From: Desulfobacterium sp.
GTDB taxonomy: Bacteria; Desulfobacterota; Desulfobacteria; Desulfobacterales; Desulfobacteraceae
DNA length: 64,000 bases
Direction: 5' to 3'
Assembly (NCBI GenBank): GCA_030145245.1
Contig: JAQYWC010000069.1
Coordinates: 62,001-126,000 of the forward strand
How positions within the stretch are numbered: the first letter of the stretch is position 1; every line of letters begins with the position of its first letter. A model generated the notes under the pieces. That model was not told the DNA's origin. It saw nothing but the letters and a program-made list of their open reading frames with translations, and did not search any database. Of this stretch, positions 8,317 to 17,455 are shown one piece after another. The translations under genes and the position numbers were made by a program.

Positions 8317-8946
8317 ATGAAGCGATTCATTTTTCTTCCATTTGCAGTTGTTGCTCTTCTGTGTGTTTTTTCGGGTCAGGTCCTGGCTGGAGAATCGCCA
8401 TTTTCCCTTCGTCTTGCCGGGCAGGTGGTTCCATTTGTCTCCGGCAGTGCCGGCAGTGGTGACGATGTTCCGGATTATAACGATGCCTTTGAAACAGGTT
8501 TTTCAATCGCCCTGGAAGGCGCCTACAGAGTCTGCTCCGGGTTCAGCCTCCTCGGCGGCATAGGGTATGAGCACCATTCAGGGGAAACAGATCAGGATAT
8601 TTCATTTGACAGTCTTGATATTGTTCCTGTTTATCTTGGCTGCAAGTATCATATTCGCCCCAGGAAAACAGGGTGGAATCCATACCTGAGGGCAGATATC
8701 GGTTTTGCAAAGCTCAGTTCCGTAGATATCTCATACCTTGGCTCATCCATCGAATACTGGGACAGTTCCTGGGAGTTTATGGCTGACGCCGGCATGGGCA
8801 TTGAATACCTCTTCAACAATTTGGGGGTCTTTTTCGAAATACGGGCCCGTTACCTTGACTCTCCCTCATCCTCCCTGGCCGTCTACTCCGATGCTGATTC
8901 ATCCTGGAGCATTCCCGTGGTTCTTGGCGTGTCATTTGGTTTCTAA
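8317..8946 (+). CDS. Outer-membrane beta-barrel protein, OmpX/Opa-like
   Basis: 209 residues. A signal peptide (MKRFIFLPFAVVALLCVFSGQVLAG) is followed by alternating hydrophobic/polar strands with aromatic girdle residues, ending in the typical C-terminal GVSFGF strand with terminal Phe. That pattern fits an eight-stranded porin-like barrel inserted by the Bam machinery. I used the ATG at 8317, which has AGGAG 5-6 nt upstream; the GTG at 8311 overlaps that site. It is followed after 22 bp by the penicillin-acylase gene with its own strong ribosome site, so the two may be co-transcribed. No specific function can be assigned. Confidence 0.7.
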   Translation: MKRFIFLPFAVVALLCVFSGQVLAGESPFSLRLAGQVVPFVSGSAGSGDDVPDYNDAFETGFSIALEGAYRVCSGFSLLGGIGYEHHSGETDQDISFDSLDIVPVYLGCKYHIRPRKTGWNPYLRADIGFAKLSSVDISYLGSSIEYWDSSWEFMADAGMGIEYLFNNLGVFFEIRARYLDSPSSSLAVYSDADSSWSIPVVLGVSFGF

Positions 8947-8968
8947 ACCCTTATACAAGGAGATTACC

Positions 8969-11449
8969 ATGATTCATGCTATTAAACGGCTTCGCACCTC
9001 CCTGTTTGTTCTTGTATTGTCCTTTACTCTATTATTTTTGGCTGTGGATTTGGCCGGCGCATTTAATTGGGCGGCCGGTATTAAAAACATTTTTAACCCC
9101 ATCACTACCACCCGGGATGATAAAGGGGTCTGGTATATCAACGGCGATGATGCAGCTCCCATGTACGATGTTTTTGAGGCTGCCGGGTATGCCGTTGCCA
9201 CGGACAGGCTGTGGCAGGCTGAAAAATACAGACGCATGGGGCGGGGGACCCTGTCAGAGATATTCGGTCCGGATTTTATAGACAATGATATCCAGGTCCG
9301 TACAACCGGGTATTCTCTGCAGGAGTACCAGGACGGATTCGCAGCCCTTGACCAGGAATCCAAAGATGTCATCAACGGTTATGTGGCAGGCTTTAATCGC
9401 AGGATTGCCGAGGTTAAAAAAGACCGGACCCTTCTTCCCTTTGAGTTCAAAGCCATGGGGGCACAGCTGGGAATCGACTATTACCCGGCGGACTGGAGTT
9501 ATGTGGATGTATTGGCCTGGGCAACAAACATGCTGCGATTCTTCGACGGTGAGGCAACCAGCCGGGGGCAGATAGATAACCTGGCACTCTATCAGAAATT
9601 AGGGGCGCAATTTCCGGATGACTTTCAAATGATGTTCAAGGATCTCAGGTGGAATGAAGATCCGGATGCGGTTACCTATATTGCGGATGGAGCACTGGCC
9701 GCATCATCGCTAAAGGGAGCAAAAAGCCGGATGGCGTCCCCAAAAGCGGCGCCGCGGTTCCCCTCATATATGGACAAGATCCTTGCTGGAAATGTCTATG
9801 ACTATACCGCCATCTCAACCAAAATGAGGCAGAAACAGAAAGAGATCATCGCAAACCTGAAAAAAATAAACGCCTATGTGAAAATGGGAAGCTACGCCTG
9901 GGTTGTCTCAGGAGATAAAACAGCATCCGGAAATCCAATCCTCTACTCCGGTCCCCAGATGGACCACGCCTTTGACTTTTCCGTTCCCTCCATCGTGACC
10001 GAGGGATCACTCAAGGCTGGGGGATTGAATATTTCGGGCATGACAATTCCAGGAATGCCGGCCATCGTCATTGGGCGCACCCCCCACCACGCCTGGTCCA
10101 TGCAGGTCGGCCATGCCCATACCCTGGACTATTTTATTGATGATCCGTCCACCATGTTTCTCCACAGAACCGAGGTGATCAAGGTGGCCGGCCAGGAAGA
10201 TGTGGCTCTGCCCGTATACCGGACCCTCAACGGACCCGTGATAAACAGTGAGCCGGTTATTTCATGGAAATATTCCCACTGGGGGAAAGAGTTTCAGATT
10301 ATCAGGGCCTACCTTGATATCGCAAGGGCTACAAACATGGATCAATTTGGAGATGCCATCTCCAGGGTGACCCTGTCCCAGCACTATTGCTATGCAGACC
10401 GTGACGGCAATATCGCCTACTGGATGTCAGGCTATGACCCGGTTCGGTCCCCCGGGGCGAATCCATTGTTTCCCCAGGCCATACAATGGCCGGAACCCTT
10501 GAGCTATAAGCCGATCTCCACGGGCCGTAATGCCCCAAGGGGGTTCTACAGCGGCTGGAACAGCCGGTCCAGCCAGGCCTATGCAAATTCGGCAAATAAC
10601 CCTTCCTACTATTTCGGGCCTTTTCACAGGGCCCATGTGCTTGAAAATTATCTTGCCACCCATGATAACCTCACCTTTGAAGATGTGCGGGATCTGGCGC
10701 TCTATATCGCCACCACCGATTCAATAAGAACCCCGTTTCTCTCCTCTGACAACGACACCTATGGGGATGGGGGAAACCCCTGGCTTTTTGTTAAAAACGA
10801 CTTTACAGCTGCGGTCCAGGCGGCTCCCACCCTTAACCGCACCGCGGCCCTGTCGATCCTGGACAATTGGGACGGCCATTTTGTTGAGGGCGGCAGTGCC
10901 CGGTGGGCCGGTGGAACAGACCGCTCCGATGCATGGATTTTGATGAACCAGTGGATTTGTAACGTGTTGGCCATGACCTTTGAGGATGAGCTGGGTTCAG
11001 GCGAGAGTAACATTGTTTTGTTCAATGTGCTTCTCCACGGACTTCCCGGCTATGCCACCAGTATAACAAATCTCTACAGCTGGTTTGAAAATAAAGTAGA
11101 CGGCACCGCTCCCCAGACAGCAGGCGATATCATTGTTGCTGCCCTGGATAAAGCCCTGGTGGATCTGGGGGACAGGCCATGGGGGGAGTCAAAACGGGGG
11201 GAGATCACCTATAAGCATGAGATGCTCGGAGCCGTTCACTCGATTCCGACCTCCTCCAGGTCAACCTATGCCCACTGCGTTGAAATGGGGGCTTCGGGTC
11301 CGGTTCGCATCGAGAGCATGCTTCCCCTTGGCGAATCCGGTACAATCCTCATGGATGCAACCGGAAATCCGGTGTTTGATCCCCATTTTTTCAGTATGTC
11401 GCCGGTTTACGATGGATTTCAACACAGGGCGTTTCCTTTGAGTGATTGA
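8969..11449 (+). CDS. Penicillin-acylase-family (Ntn hydrolase) exported amidase
   Basis: 826 residues. An N-terminal membrane/signal segment is followed by the alpha part, a spacer, and the Ntn nucleophile at Ser308 in MGSYAWVVSGDKTASG, corresponding to the GS(N/Y)xW motif where the precursor autocleaves between Gly and Ser. QMDHAFDFSVPS and the Asn/Arg-rich beta chain segments fit peptidase family S45. Such enzymes act in the periplasm on acyl amides (penicillin acylases, PvdQ-like acyl-homoserine-lactone acylases); substrate here is unknown. The start at 8969 has AAGGAGATTACC in front. A strong terminator follows. Confidence 0.85.
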   Translation: MIHAIKRLRTSLFVLVLSFTLLFLAVDLAGAFNWAAGIKNIFNPITTTRDDKGVWYINGDDAAPMYDVFEAAGYAVATDRLWQAEKYRRMGRGTLSEIFGPDFIDNDIQVRTTGYSLQEYQDGFAALDQESKDVINGYVAGFNRRIAEVKKDRTLLPFEFKAMGAQLGIDYYPADWSYVDVLAWATNMLRFFDGEATSRGQIDNLALYQKLGAQFPDDFQMMFKDLRWNEDPDAVTYIADGALAASSLKGAKSRMASPKAAPRFPSYMDKILAGNVYDYTAISTKMRQKQKEIIANLKKINAYVKMGSYAWVVSGDKTASGNPILYSGPQMDHAFDFSVPSIVTEGSLKAGGLNISGMTIPGMPAIVIGRTPHHAWSMQVGHAHTLDYFIDDPSTMFLHRTEVIKVAGQEDVALPVYRTLNGPVINSEPVISWKYSHWGKEFQIIRAYLDIARATNMDQFGDAISRVTLSQHYCYADRDGNIAYWMSGYDPVRSPGANPLFPQAIQWPEPLSYKPISTGRNAPRGFYSGWNSRSSQAYANSANNPSYYFGPFHRAHVLENYLATHDNLTFEDVRDLALYIATTDSIRTPFLSSDNDTYGDGGNPWLFVKNDFTAAVQAAPTLNRTAALSILDNWDGHFVEGGSARWAGGTDRSDAWILMNQWICNVLAMTFEDELGSGESNIVLFNVLLHGLPGYATSITNLYSWFENKVDGTAPQTAGDIIVAALDKALVDLGDRPWGESKRGEITYKHEMLGAVHSIPTSSRSTYAHCVEMGASGPVRIESMLPLGESGTILMDATGNPVFDPHFFSMSPVYDGFQHRAFPLSD

Positions 11450-11462
11450 AAACCGTAGCAAA

Positions 11463-11506
11463 AAAAACACCCCCAAGTCCGGAACCCGGGCTTTGGGGGT
11501 GTTTTT
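11463..11506 (+). terminator. Bidirectional terminator between convergent genes
   Basis: AAAAACACCCCCAAG pairs with the CTTTGGGGGTGTTTTT arm around a GC-rich loop, with T run on both strands. It separates the acylase gene from the minus-strand periplasmic protein gene. Confidence 0.88.
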
Positions 11507-11518
11507 GAATCTGCCGGT

Positions 11519-12358
11519 TTAGTTTTCTTTGCCAAACTGTTTCATCATATCCATCATCTGCTGCATGTCAGGCATATTTTCTCCGGGATTATTTTCCATA
11601 TCCTCCTGGATCGCCTTGTTCCGCTGCTGCTGATCTGCCCGGGGGCTCGCGGTGGTATTGCCCAAAAGGTGCTGGATGGTGGCCTGGGCCATCTCTTTTG
11701 CCATTGCGTCGGCCTGGGTGTTGTGGTGGACCTGGATCCCTGGTGGCACCTGGAAATGGGTTGCAGCGGGTTGTCCTTTTTGAATGTCGGTTGCCGTGGA
11801 CGTAATTTTCATCCCCATTATGTCTGCCTCGGACTTCAGCACGACTGAGGTGCCGGTAAAACAATAGGTCTTCGCCCCCATGACAGACACCACATCACAG
11901 GTATACCCGAGAACCTTGGCCCCTTTTATCTGAATGGAGCCGTTCATCCCCTCGATCATCTGGCTGCCCTGCTCTTCGGTATTTCTGAGTATCTTTTTTT
12001 TATCTTTTTTTGAAAGCTTGTTGAACTCGGCTACCATATATTTAGTGGGGTTCGCGGATTTTTCGCAGGTTTGGTCCGCAAGATCCACATTGTATATCCA
12101 TTCCGGTGTGGTGATTTCGATCTCTTCGGTGGTTTGTTTCATGCCAAAGAGGTTCATGGATACGGTCTGGTGTCGTGCCGTGGTGCGGCCGTAATCTTTG
12201 ATATAAAGGGTCTCGGTGCCGTTTTGACTTCCCGTGATTTTGTATAGGATGGTGCCTTTTTTAAACGGCAGCCGGGTCTCCCACGGGCTGTCCTTTGCCG
12301 TGGCAATCCCCGCTGTCATACAAAAGATAAAGGCTGTGATAAATGCAAGTTGTTTCAT
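11519..12358 (-). CDS. Exported protein of unknown function
   Basis: 279 residues with a clear signal peptide (MKQLAFITAFIFCMTAGIATA). The mature part is beta-rich (GTILYKITGSQNGTETLYIK) and ends in a Met/Gln/Asp-rich tail (NMPDMQQMMDMMKQFG). The layout is reminiscent of periplasmic LolA-fold or DUF4412 proteins, but I do not recognise it firmly. Two Cys (in GYTCDVV and KTYCFTG) could form a disulfide. The start has AGGAGGA upstream of the ATG. The YkgJ-like gene follows upstream on the same strand, 31 bp away, so the two may share a transcript. Confidence 0.6.
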   Translation of the reverse strand: MKQLAFITAFIFCMTAGIATAKDSPWETRLPFKKGTILYKITGSQNGTETLYIKDYGRTTARHQTVSMNLFGMKQTTEEIEITTPEWIYNVDLADQTCEKSANPTKYMVAEFNKLSKKDKKKILRNTEEQGSQMIEGMNGSIQIKGAKVLGYTCDVVSVMGAKTYCFTGTSVVLKSEADIMGMKITSTATDIQKGQPAATHFQVPPGIQVHHNTQADAMAKEMAQATIQHLLGNTTASPRADQQQRNKAIQEDMENNPGENMPDMQQMMDMMKQFGKEN

Positions 12359-12389
12359 TTTGTCCTCCTGATTAAAAATTTATTTTTTG

Positions 12390-13100
12390 TTAAAATGTTC
12401 CCCTGCATCCGGTCATGAGGGCATGCTTGCGGGTAAAGGGATACTGTGTGCATATTTCGGGTTTGACATCCTGGATCATGCAGGTCCAGCGGTTCTCTCC
12501 GGGGATCTCCTTGAGCCAGGGGCAGACATTTGACAGGTGGCTGGTGCCGGGTTCCACCCAGATCTTGTACCCGGTGGTTTTGCCGTTGGTTTCAAGGGCC
12601 CTTACCCGCGAAAGGATGTGGGTAAGGCCAAGGCGCTGCCATCTGTTGTAGTCCTGTTCTGTGCAGTCGTCATGGAAGGTCAGGTTCCGGCAGCAATCGC
12701 CGCACTGGCTGCAGTGGAAGCTGCCCATGTCGGATTCGACCCAGATGCCTTGTTTGGTGTCGCAGGGATTGGGACCCGGACAGGCCCGTACCTGGAAGGT
12801 CCGGGTGCAGATCTCGGCCAGGATCGGCAGGGGGTAGGTGTTGGTTTGCAGGGTACGGCACAAATGGTTGCCCAGCTCATTGTCGCGGATCTGTTTCAGA
12901 TTGTTTTTCCGGCCCCTCTTGATCCAGACACCGGCATGTTTTCCCTGATCCAGGACAATGGCCCTGCTGCCCAGGATGAGGGGGGAGAGGTCGCGGAACA
13001 GCCGGGGCTGGGGGCCGTACTGCTGGAAGTCGATCTCCACAGCTGTTTTGGCCTCCTGCTCGGTCAGGAAAGTTTTTCCGTTCTCATTCACCATGGGCAC
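12390..13100 (-). CDS. YkgJ-family cysteine-cluster protein
   Basis: 236 residues. The central CSQCGDCCRN is the CxxCxxCC metal-binding signature of the YkgJ/UPF0153 family, and further Cys (VCPWL, TCMIQ, PEICTQYPF, TGCRG) match the second half of the family's Fe/Zn ligand set. The N-terminal ~120 residues are a less common extension. Function in the family is not established beyond metal binding. The first and third codons are both Met; the start is uncertain by two residues. Confidence 0.75.
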   Translation of the reverse strand: MPMVNENGKTFLTEQEAKTAVEIDFQQYGPQPRLFRDLSPLILGSRAIVLDQGKHAGVWIKRGRKNNLKQIRDNELGNHLCRTLQTNTYPLPILAEICTRTFQVRACPGPNPCDTKQGIWVESDMGSFHCSQCGDCCRNLTFHDDCTEQDYNRWQRLGLTHILSRVRALETNGKTTGYKIWVEPGTSHLSNVCPWLKEIPGENRWTCMIQDVKPEICTQYPFTRKHALMTGCRGTF

Positions 13101-13207
13101 CCCTTTCTAATCGTCATTAAGAACAGGTACTACCGGGTCTGCGATAGAAAGGAGACTTACATAAAAAACGGTTTTTATCAACAGCGAAAAAGCGCGATTT
13201 CCTGTTG

Positions 13208-14137
13208 TTACCCTTTGCTGGCGGAACTTTCCTTTGCAGGGGAGAAGAACGAATGACGGGCGATGTCGGTTATGGCAACCACCGCAGGGTGCTTCAGTAT
13301 CCGCTCCACCGAGATGGCGTAGAAACGCTCCTTGATGGTGTCGCATCGGCCAATGATCTCCACCTGGTACTGGGTTCTGATCTCGGATTCGATGATGGTC
13401 GGTGCCACGAACACTCCGTCCCCAGCCTGTCCGAACACTTTTAAAAGCGCGTTGTCCTCAAATTCCGCAACCACCACCGGCTGGATGGAGAGGGTTTCAA
13501 ACCACTGGTCCAGGGCACACCTGAGCATGGTCATGGCCATGGGCATGAGCATGGGGGCGTTGTCCAGGGAGGCGGGAAAGTTTTTTGTCAAATCCTTTGC
13601 AAGCCCTTCCACGGCAAAGAAGGTGATCCCGCATTCCCCCAGGAAATGGTTGTAGGCCTTGATGCTGAGCCCGGACCGAATGGGGGCGTCGGCCAGGACC
13701 AGGTCCAGGTTGTGCAGGGCAAGCTCTGCCAGAAGGTCCTCCTCCTTTCCCTCGTGGCAGGTAAGGCGCACTTTTTTGTCCAGGGAAAGGGCGGGTTCCA
13801 GGAGTTTCCTGGCCATGAGTTTGGGAAGCAGGTCAACGATGCCCACCTTGAGGGAGAGGGGGCCGATCACCGGGCGGTTGTGGATCTGGTCCATCAATTC
13901 CCGGCCCAGGGGAAAGATCTTATCGGCATATTGGTACACCAGCTGTCCCAGGTCCGTGGCCTCCAGGGATCGTCCCTGGCGGTTGAACAGTTTTCCCCCA
14001 AGGGACTCCTCAAGCTTGCCCAGCTGTGCGCTCACCGTTGACTGGGCAAGGCTCAGCTTATTGCAGGCCGCGGTAATGCTTCCCTCCCGCATTACGGTCC
14101 AGAAATAGAAAAGATGATGATAATTGAGCCATTCCAT
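13208..14137 (-). CDS. nhaR: LysR-type regulator NhaR
   Basis: 309 residues beginning MEWLNYHHLFYFWTVMREGSI, the NhaR form of the LysR winged helix, with ACNKLSLAQSTVSAQLGKLE as recognition helix and linker. The C-terminal part is a periplasmic-binding-like effector domain. It is divergent from an NhaD-type Na+/H+ antiporter gene 270 bp away, which strongly suggests sodium/pH-responsive activation of that gene, as for E. coli NhaR-nhaA. Confidence 0.88.
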   Translation of the reverse strand: MEWLNYHHLFYFWTVMREGSITAACNKLSLAQSTVSAQLGKLEESLGGKLFNRQGRSLEATDLGQLVYQYADKIFPLGRELMDQIHNRPVIGPLSLKVGIVDLLPKLMARKLLEPALSLDKKVRLTCHEGKEEDLLAELALHNLDLVLADAPIRSGLSIKAYNHFLGECGITFFAVEGLAKDLTKNFPASLDNAPMLMPMAMTMLRCALDQWFETLSIQPVVVAEFEDNALLKVFGQAGDGVFVAPTIIESEIRTQYQVEIIGRCDTIKERFYAISVERILKHPAVVAITDIARHSFFSPAKESSASKG

Positions 14138-14407
14138 GGTTTATCTTCGCTTTTTTCGAATGGTTGTTACTATATTATCTATTTGACCGAAATATCTCAT
14201 AATATTATTATCCGCCTCCATCTGTTCGTTAACGAGCAGGTTAACCTGGGGGACCTTACCATAAAAACGGATAGGGGGTCCATGGTTTTGATGGGTGTGG
14301 CGCCCCCATGAATAATGGGGACGTTTTGCCGGCCGGGGATGATGGTGCAACCGGGGGATACGGCTTAGAGAATATCATCAAAGAAAAAAAGGACTAATAA
14401 CAGGACC
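14138..14407. other. nhaR-nhaD divergent control region
   Basis: 270 bp. The nhaR-proximal half is AT-rich (AATATCTCATAATATTATTAT) and the nhaD-proximal half is G-rich. A GTTAAC-gagcag-GTTAAC direct repeat is at about 14228-14245. It should hold the NhaR binding site and both promoters, but I cannot place them with confidence. Confidence 0.4.
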
Positions 14408-15856
14408 ATGAACACATTTAAAAAAATATCGACCCTGGCAGGGCTTTTGTCTCTGCTCTTACTTCTGCCGGCTGCCGCAATTGCCAGCGGAGGGGCCACC
14501 TCCGCTGTCGTCGACTTCACCTCCACCCTTTACGGGTATCTTGGCGTAATTATTTTTGTCGGGGCCTATTCCCTGGTTCCCCTTGAGAACAACATTCACC
14601 TGAGAAAAAGCAAGCCTGTTCTGTTTGCCGCAGGGGCGATCTGGATCCTGGTTTCCCTTGCCTATGCAGGGGTAGGAGATGTTCACACGGCCCATGATGC
14701 CATCAAACATAGCCTTTTGGAGTATGCGGAATTGTTTTTATTTCTGCTGGCCGCCATGACCTATATCAACGCCATGGAGGAGAGAAACGTGTTCCAGCGC
14801 CTCCGGTCCTTTCTGGTCTCCCGGGGATTTTCCCTCAGGAAGATCTTCTGGATCACGGGTGTCCTTGCCTTTGTCATCTCTCCTGTGGCAGACAACCTCA
14901 CCACCGCCCTTCTCATGGGTGCCGTGGCCATGGCCGTGGGCGGGAAAAATAAAGCCTTCATCGCCATTGCCTGCATCAACATCGTTGTTGCCGCCAATGC
15001 CGGGGGTGCGTTTTCCCCCTTTGGCGATATCACCACCCTCATGGTGTGGCAGAAGGGCAAGGTCGCCTTTACCGAGTTTTTTGTAATCTTTATCCCCTCG
15101 TTGGTGAACTGGCTGGTTCCGGCAGTGATCATGAGCCTGTTCGTGGACAAAGATGTGCCTGAGGCCCTGGACGAAGAGGTCACCATGAAGTACGGTGCCC
15201 GGGTCATCATGGGGCTCTTCCTTGCCACCATCGTGACAGCCGTCAGTTTTCACAATTTTCTTAATCTTCCCCCGGCTGCCGGCATGATGTTCGGTCTCAG
15301 TTATCTGGGACTTTACGCCTACCACATCAAGCGCCATGAGAACCGGTCACTAAAGTATGATTCCATCCTGGGGGTCAGGGACCGGGACTGCAACGGCAAT
15401 GGAGGGGAGTTCTCACCCTTTGATATCATGAAAAAGATCTCACGGGCGGAGTGGGATACGCTTCTGTTCTTCTACGGTGTTATCCTCTGTGTCGGTGGGC
15501 TTGCCCAGTTCGGCTACCTGGCATCCGTTTCCAAATTCATGTACACCGATCTTGGTGCGACCTGGGCCAACGCCCTGGTTGGGGTGCTGTCGGCCATCGT
15601 GGATAACATCCCGGTGATGTATGCCGTCCTGACCATGGATCCGACCATGTCCCATGGCCAGTGGCTTCTTGTGACCCTCACCGCAGGCACCGGCGGCAGC
15701 ATGCTGGCCGTCGGGTCGGCCGCAGGTGTCGCGCTCATGGGAACCGCCCGGGGAACCTACACCTTTGGGGCCCACCTCAAGTGGACACCGGTGATCGCAC
15801 TGGGGTACGTGGCGAGTATCATCTGCCATCTCATGCTTAACAGCGCTTTGATGTAA
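14408..15856 (+). CDS. nhaD: NhaD-type Na+/H+ antiporter
   Basis: 482 residues with an N-terminal signal-like helix (AAAIASGG) and about 12 further membrane segments. Family signatures of the ion transporter superfamily are VADNLTTALLMGAVAMAVGG, NIVVAANAGGAFSPFGDITT and DNIPVMYAVLTM. NhaD exports Na+/Li+ in exchange for protons, typical of marine and haloalkaliphilic bacteria. The start was kept at the ATG at 14408 although the upstream ribosome site is weak. The divergent NhaR-type regulator supports the assignment. Confidence 0.93.
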   Translation: MNTFKKISTLAGLLSLLLLLPAAAIASGGATSAVVDFTSTLYGYLGVIIFVGAYSLVPLENNIHLRKSKPVLFAAGAIWILVSLAYAGVGDVHTAHDAIKHSLLEYAELFLFLLAAMTYINAMEERNVFQRLRSFLVSRGFSLRKIFWITGVLAFVISPVADNLTTALLMGAVAMAVGGKNKAFIAIACINIVVAANAGGAFSPFGDITTLMVWQKGKVAFTEFFVIFIPSLVNWLVPAVIMSLFVDKDVPEALDEEVTMKYGARVIMGLFLATIVTAVSFHNFLNLPPAAGMMFGLSYLGLYAYHIKRHENRSLKYDSILGVRDRDCNGNGGEFSPFDIMKKISRAEWDTLLFFYGVILCVGGLAQFGYLASVSKFMYTDLGATWANALVGVLSAIVDNIPVMYAVLTMDPTMSHGQWLLVTLTAGTGGSMLAVGSAAGVALMGTARGTYTFGAHLKWTPVIALGYVASIICHLMLNSALM

Positions 15857-15870
15857 GCGCATCGACGATA

Positions 15871-15897
15871 TTCCCGGGGAGAATGCCTCCCCGGGGA
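15871..15897 (+). terminator. Hairpin after nhaD
   Basis: CCCGGGGA/TCCCCGGG stem, 7-nt loop, 14 bp after the stop. No T run follows, so termination is only possible. Confidence 0.45.
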
Positions 15898-15940
15898 TAA
15901 CTTCCCTTCCCACGGCCATGGCCGTCTCCCCCTATGTGCG

Positions 15941-15965
15941 GATAACTATAGGAATTACAGTTATC
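15941..15965. repeat. Inverted repeat GATAACT/AGTTATC upstream of the HD-GYP gene
   Basis: Two perfect 7-bp arms 11 bp apart. The half-site ATAACTAT recurs at about 16015-16022, close to a TTGACA at about 15999. Could be an operator; no known regulator is implied. Confidence 0.35.
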
Positions 15966-16075
15966 GCATTCCTTTAAAAGAATGGTAAGGTTTTTCCCTT
16001 GACACGGCGATAGAATAACTATAAAAGTACCTGAATTTAAAGACGATCCGGTTTATACGATCCAGGTAGGTTATT

Positions 16076-17455
16076 TTGATAGTTTTTAAGACGACAACGT
16101 TCAAGTTAAGCGCGCTCTTTTGTAGTATCACCGCTGTGCTTTCCGTGCTGGCCAGTGTTGCCTTCGGCAATCATCACAAAATGACGCTGATCAACCAGGC
16201 CCGGGAGAATGCAGCCACCCATGCCAGAAATCTTTCGGTTAATGCCGCAGCTCCCCTTCTGGCCAGGGACCAGATGCAGCTGAGCGTTCTGCTCTCCACC
16301 GAACTCAACAATCCCCTGGTGCTTTCCGCAGCCATACTGGACCACGAGGGCAAGGCCATTATTCATTCGGATATCACTAATATCGGTGCACTGCTTCTGC
16401 CAGGGGGAAAGGGCAGGGGAACCCAGCATCTTTACCAGGATTATGAGCTTACCGAGGTGGATCCCATTGTCATCGATGCCAAGACCATCGGCTATAGCAT
16501 GTTGACCTTTACCCTCTCACCGGTGTTTGATCGCATCAACACGGTTAAGTTCGGGCTGGTGGCCGCTGTCCTGGGGTTAACCAGCCTTGGTTGTGTGATA
16601 ACCGTTCGTATCGTAAGGCGGTTGCTGGGGCCCCTTGAAGATCTTGCCCGGGCCGCGGTCCGGGTGGGGCAGGGGGATCTCACCGTCAGGGTTGAAGAGG
16701 AGGGCGGTGAGGAGATTCGGCGTCTTGGCGGGGTGTTCAATCAGATGCTCCGGGGACTTGAGCTGGCCAACCGGCAGATTCAGGATGGATACCTTCAGTC
16801 TGTGATGGCCTTTACCGGGGCTGTTGAGGCAAAGGACCCCTATACCCGGGGCCATTGTGACCGGGTGGCCTATTATGCTGAAAAGATCGCCCGGGAGATG
16901 GGCATGGAGGAGGATCGCGTCAACCTGTTGATGCTGGCCGGCCAGCTCCATGATCTTGGCAAGATCGGAGTGGACGATGAGGTGCTCTGCAAGGCGGGGC
17001 GACTCACCGACGAGGAGTTTGCCCACATCGCCCGCCATCCCGTGATCGCCTGGCAGATTCTGGAGCCTGCAACTTTTCTCGCCGAGGTGCGGGAGATCAT
17101 CGTCGCCCACCATGAGCGTTTTGACGGCACGGGGTATCCCAAGGGCCTTTCCGGAGAGGCGTTAAGCGTTGAGGCAAGGATTCTGGCCGTGGCCGACAGC
17201 TACGATGCCATGACCTCCAACCGTCCCTATCGGCGACATCTCAGCGAGGATCGCGCCCTTTCAATTATTCAGGAGGAGAAGGGGCGGCAGTTTGATCCGG
17301 AAATCGTGGATTTTTTCCTGGCGGCCCAAAAAGGTTTCGAAAGCCGTGAAGCCCTGGACAATCGGCTTCAGATCACCAGCCGGGGCAGGGTGTGGGTCTA
17401 TGATGGGGAACCGCCTTCCCGGGAGACTGCTCCCTGCGTGGTTGGGGTCGCCTGA
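16076..17455 (+). CDS. HAMP-HD-GYP cyclic-di-GMP phosphodiesterase, membrane anchored
   Basis: 459 residues. Membrane helix at ~9-28, periplasmic sensor to ~165, second helix at ~168-190, HAMP (LLGPLEDLARAAVRVGQGDL), then an HD-GYP domain. The metal and catalytic motifs are intact: HDLGKIGV, HHERFDGTGYPKG, DSYDAMTSNRPYR. It should degrade c-di-GMP in response to an extracytoplasmic signal. Start is a TTG with AGGTAGG 6 nt upstream. Its stop overlaps the ATG of the TPR lipoprotein (TGATG), so they are translationally coupled. Confidence 0.88.
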   Translation: MIVFKTTTFKLSALFCSITAVLSVLASVAFGNHHKMTLINQARENAATHARNLSVNAAAPLLARDQMQLSVLLSTELNNPLVLSAAILDHEGKAIIHSDITNIGALLLPGGKGRGTQHLYQDYELTEVDPIVIDAKTIGYSMLTFTLSPVFDRINTVKFGLVAAVLGLTSLGCVITVRIVRRLLGPLEDLARAAVRVGQGDLTVRVEEEGGEEIRRLGGVFNQMLRGLELANRQIQDGYLQSVMAFTGAVEAKDPYTRGHCDRVAYYAEKIAREMGMEEDRVNLLMLAGQLHDLGKIGVDDEVLCKAGRLTDEEFAHIARHPVIAWQILEPATFLAEVREIIVAHHERFDGTGYPKGLSGEALSVEARILAVADSYDAMTSNRPYRRHLSEDRALSIIQEEKGRQFDPEIVDFFLAAQKGFESREALDNRLQITSRGRVWVYDGEPPSRETAPCVVGVA

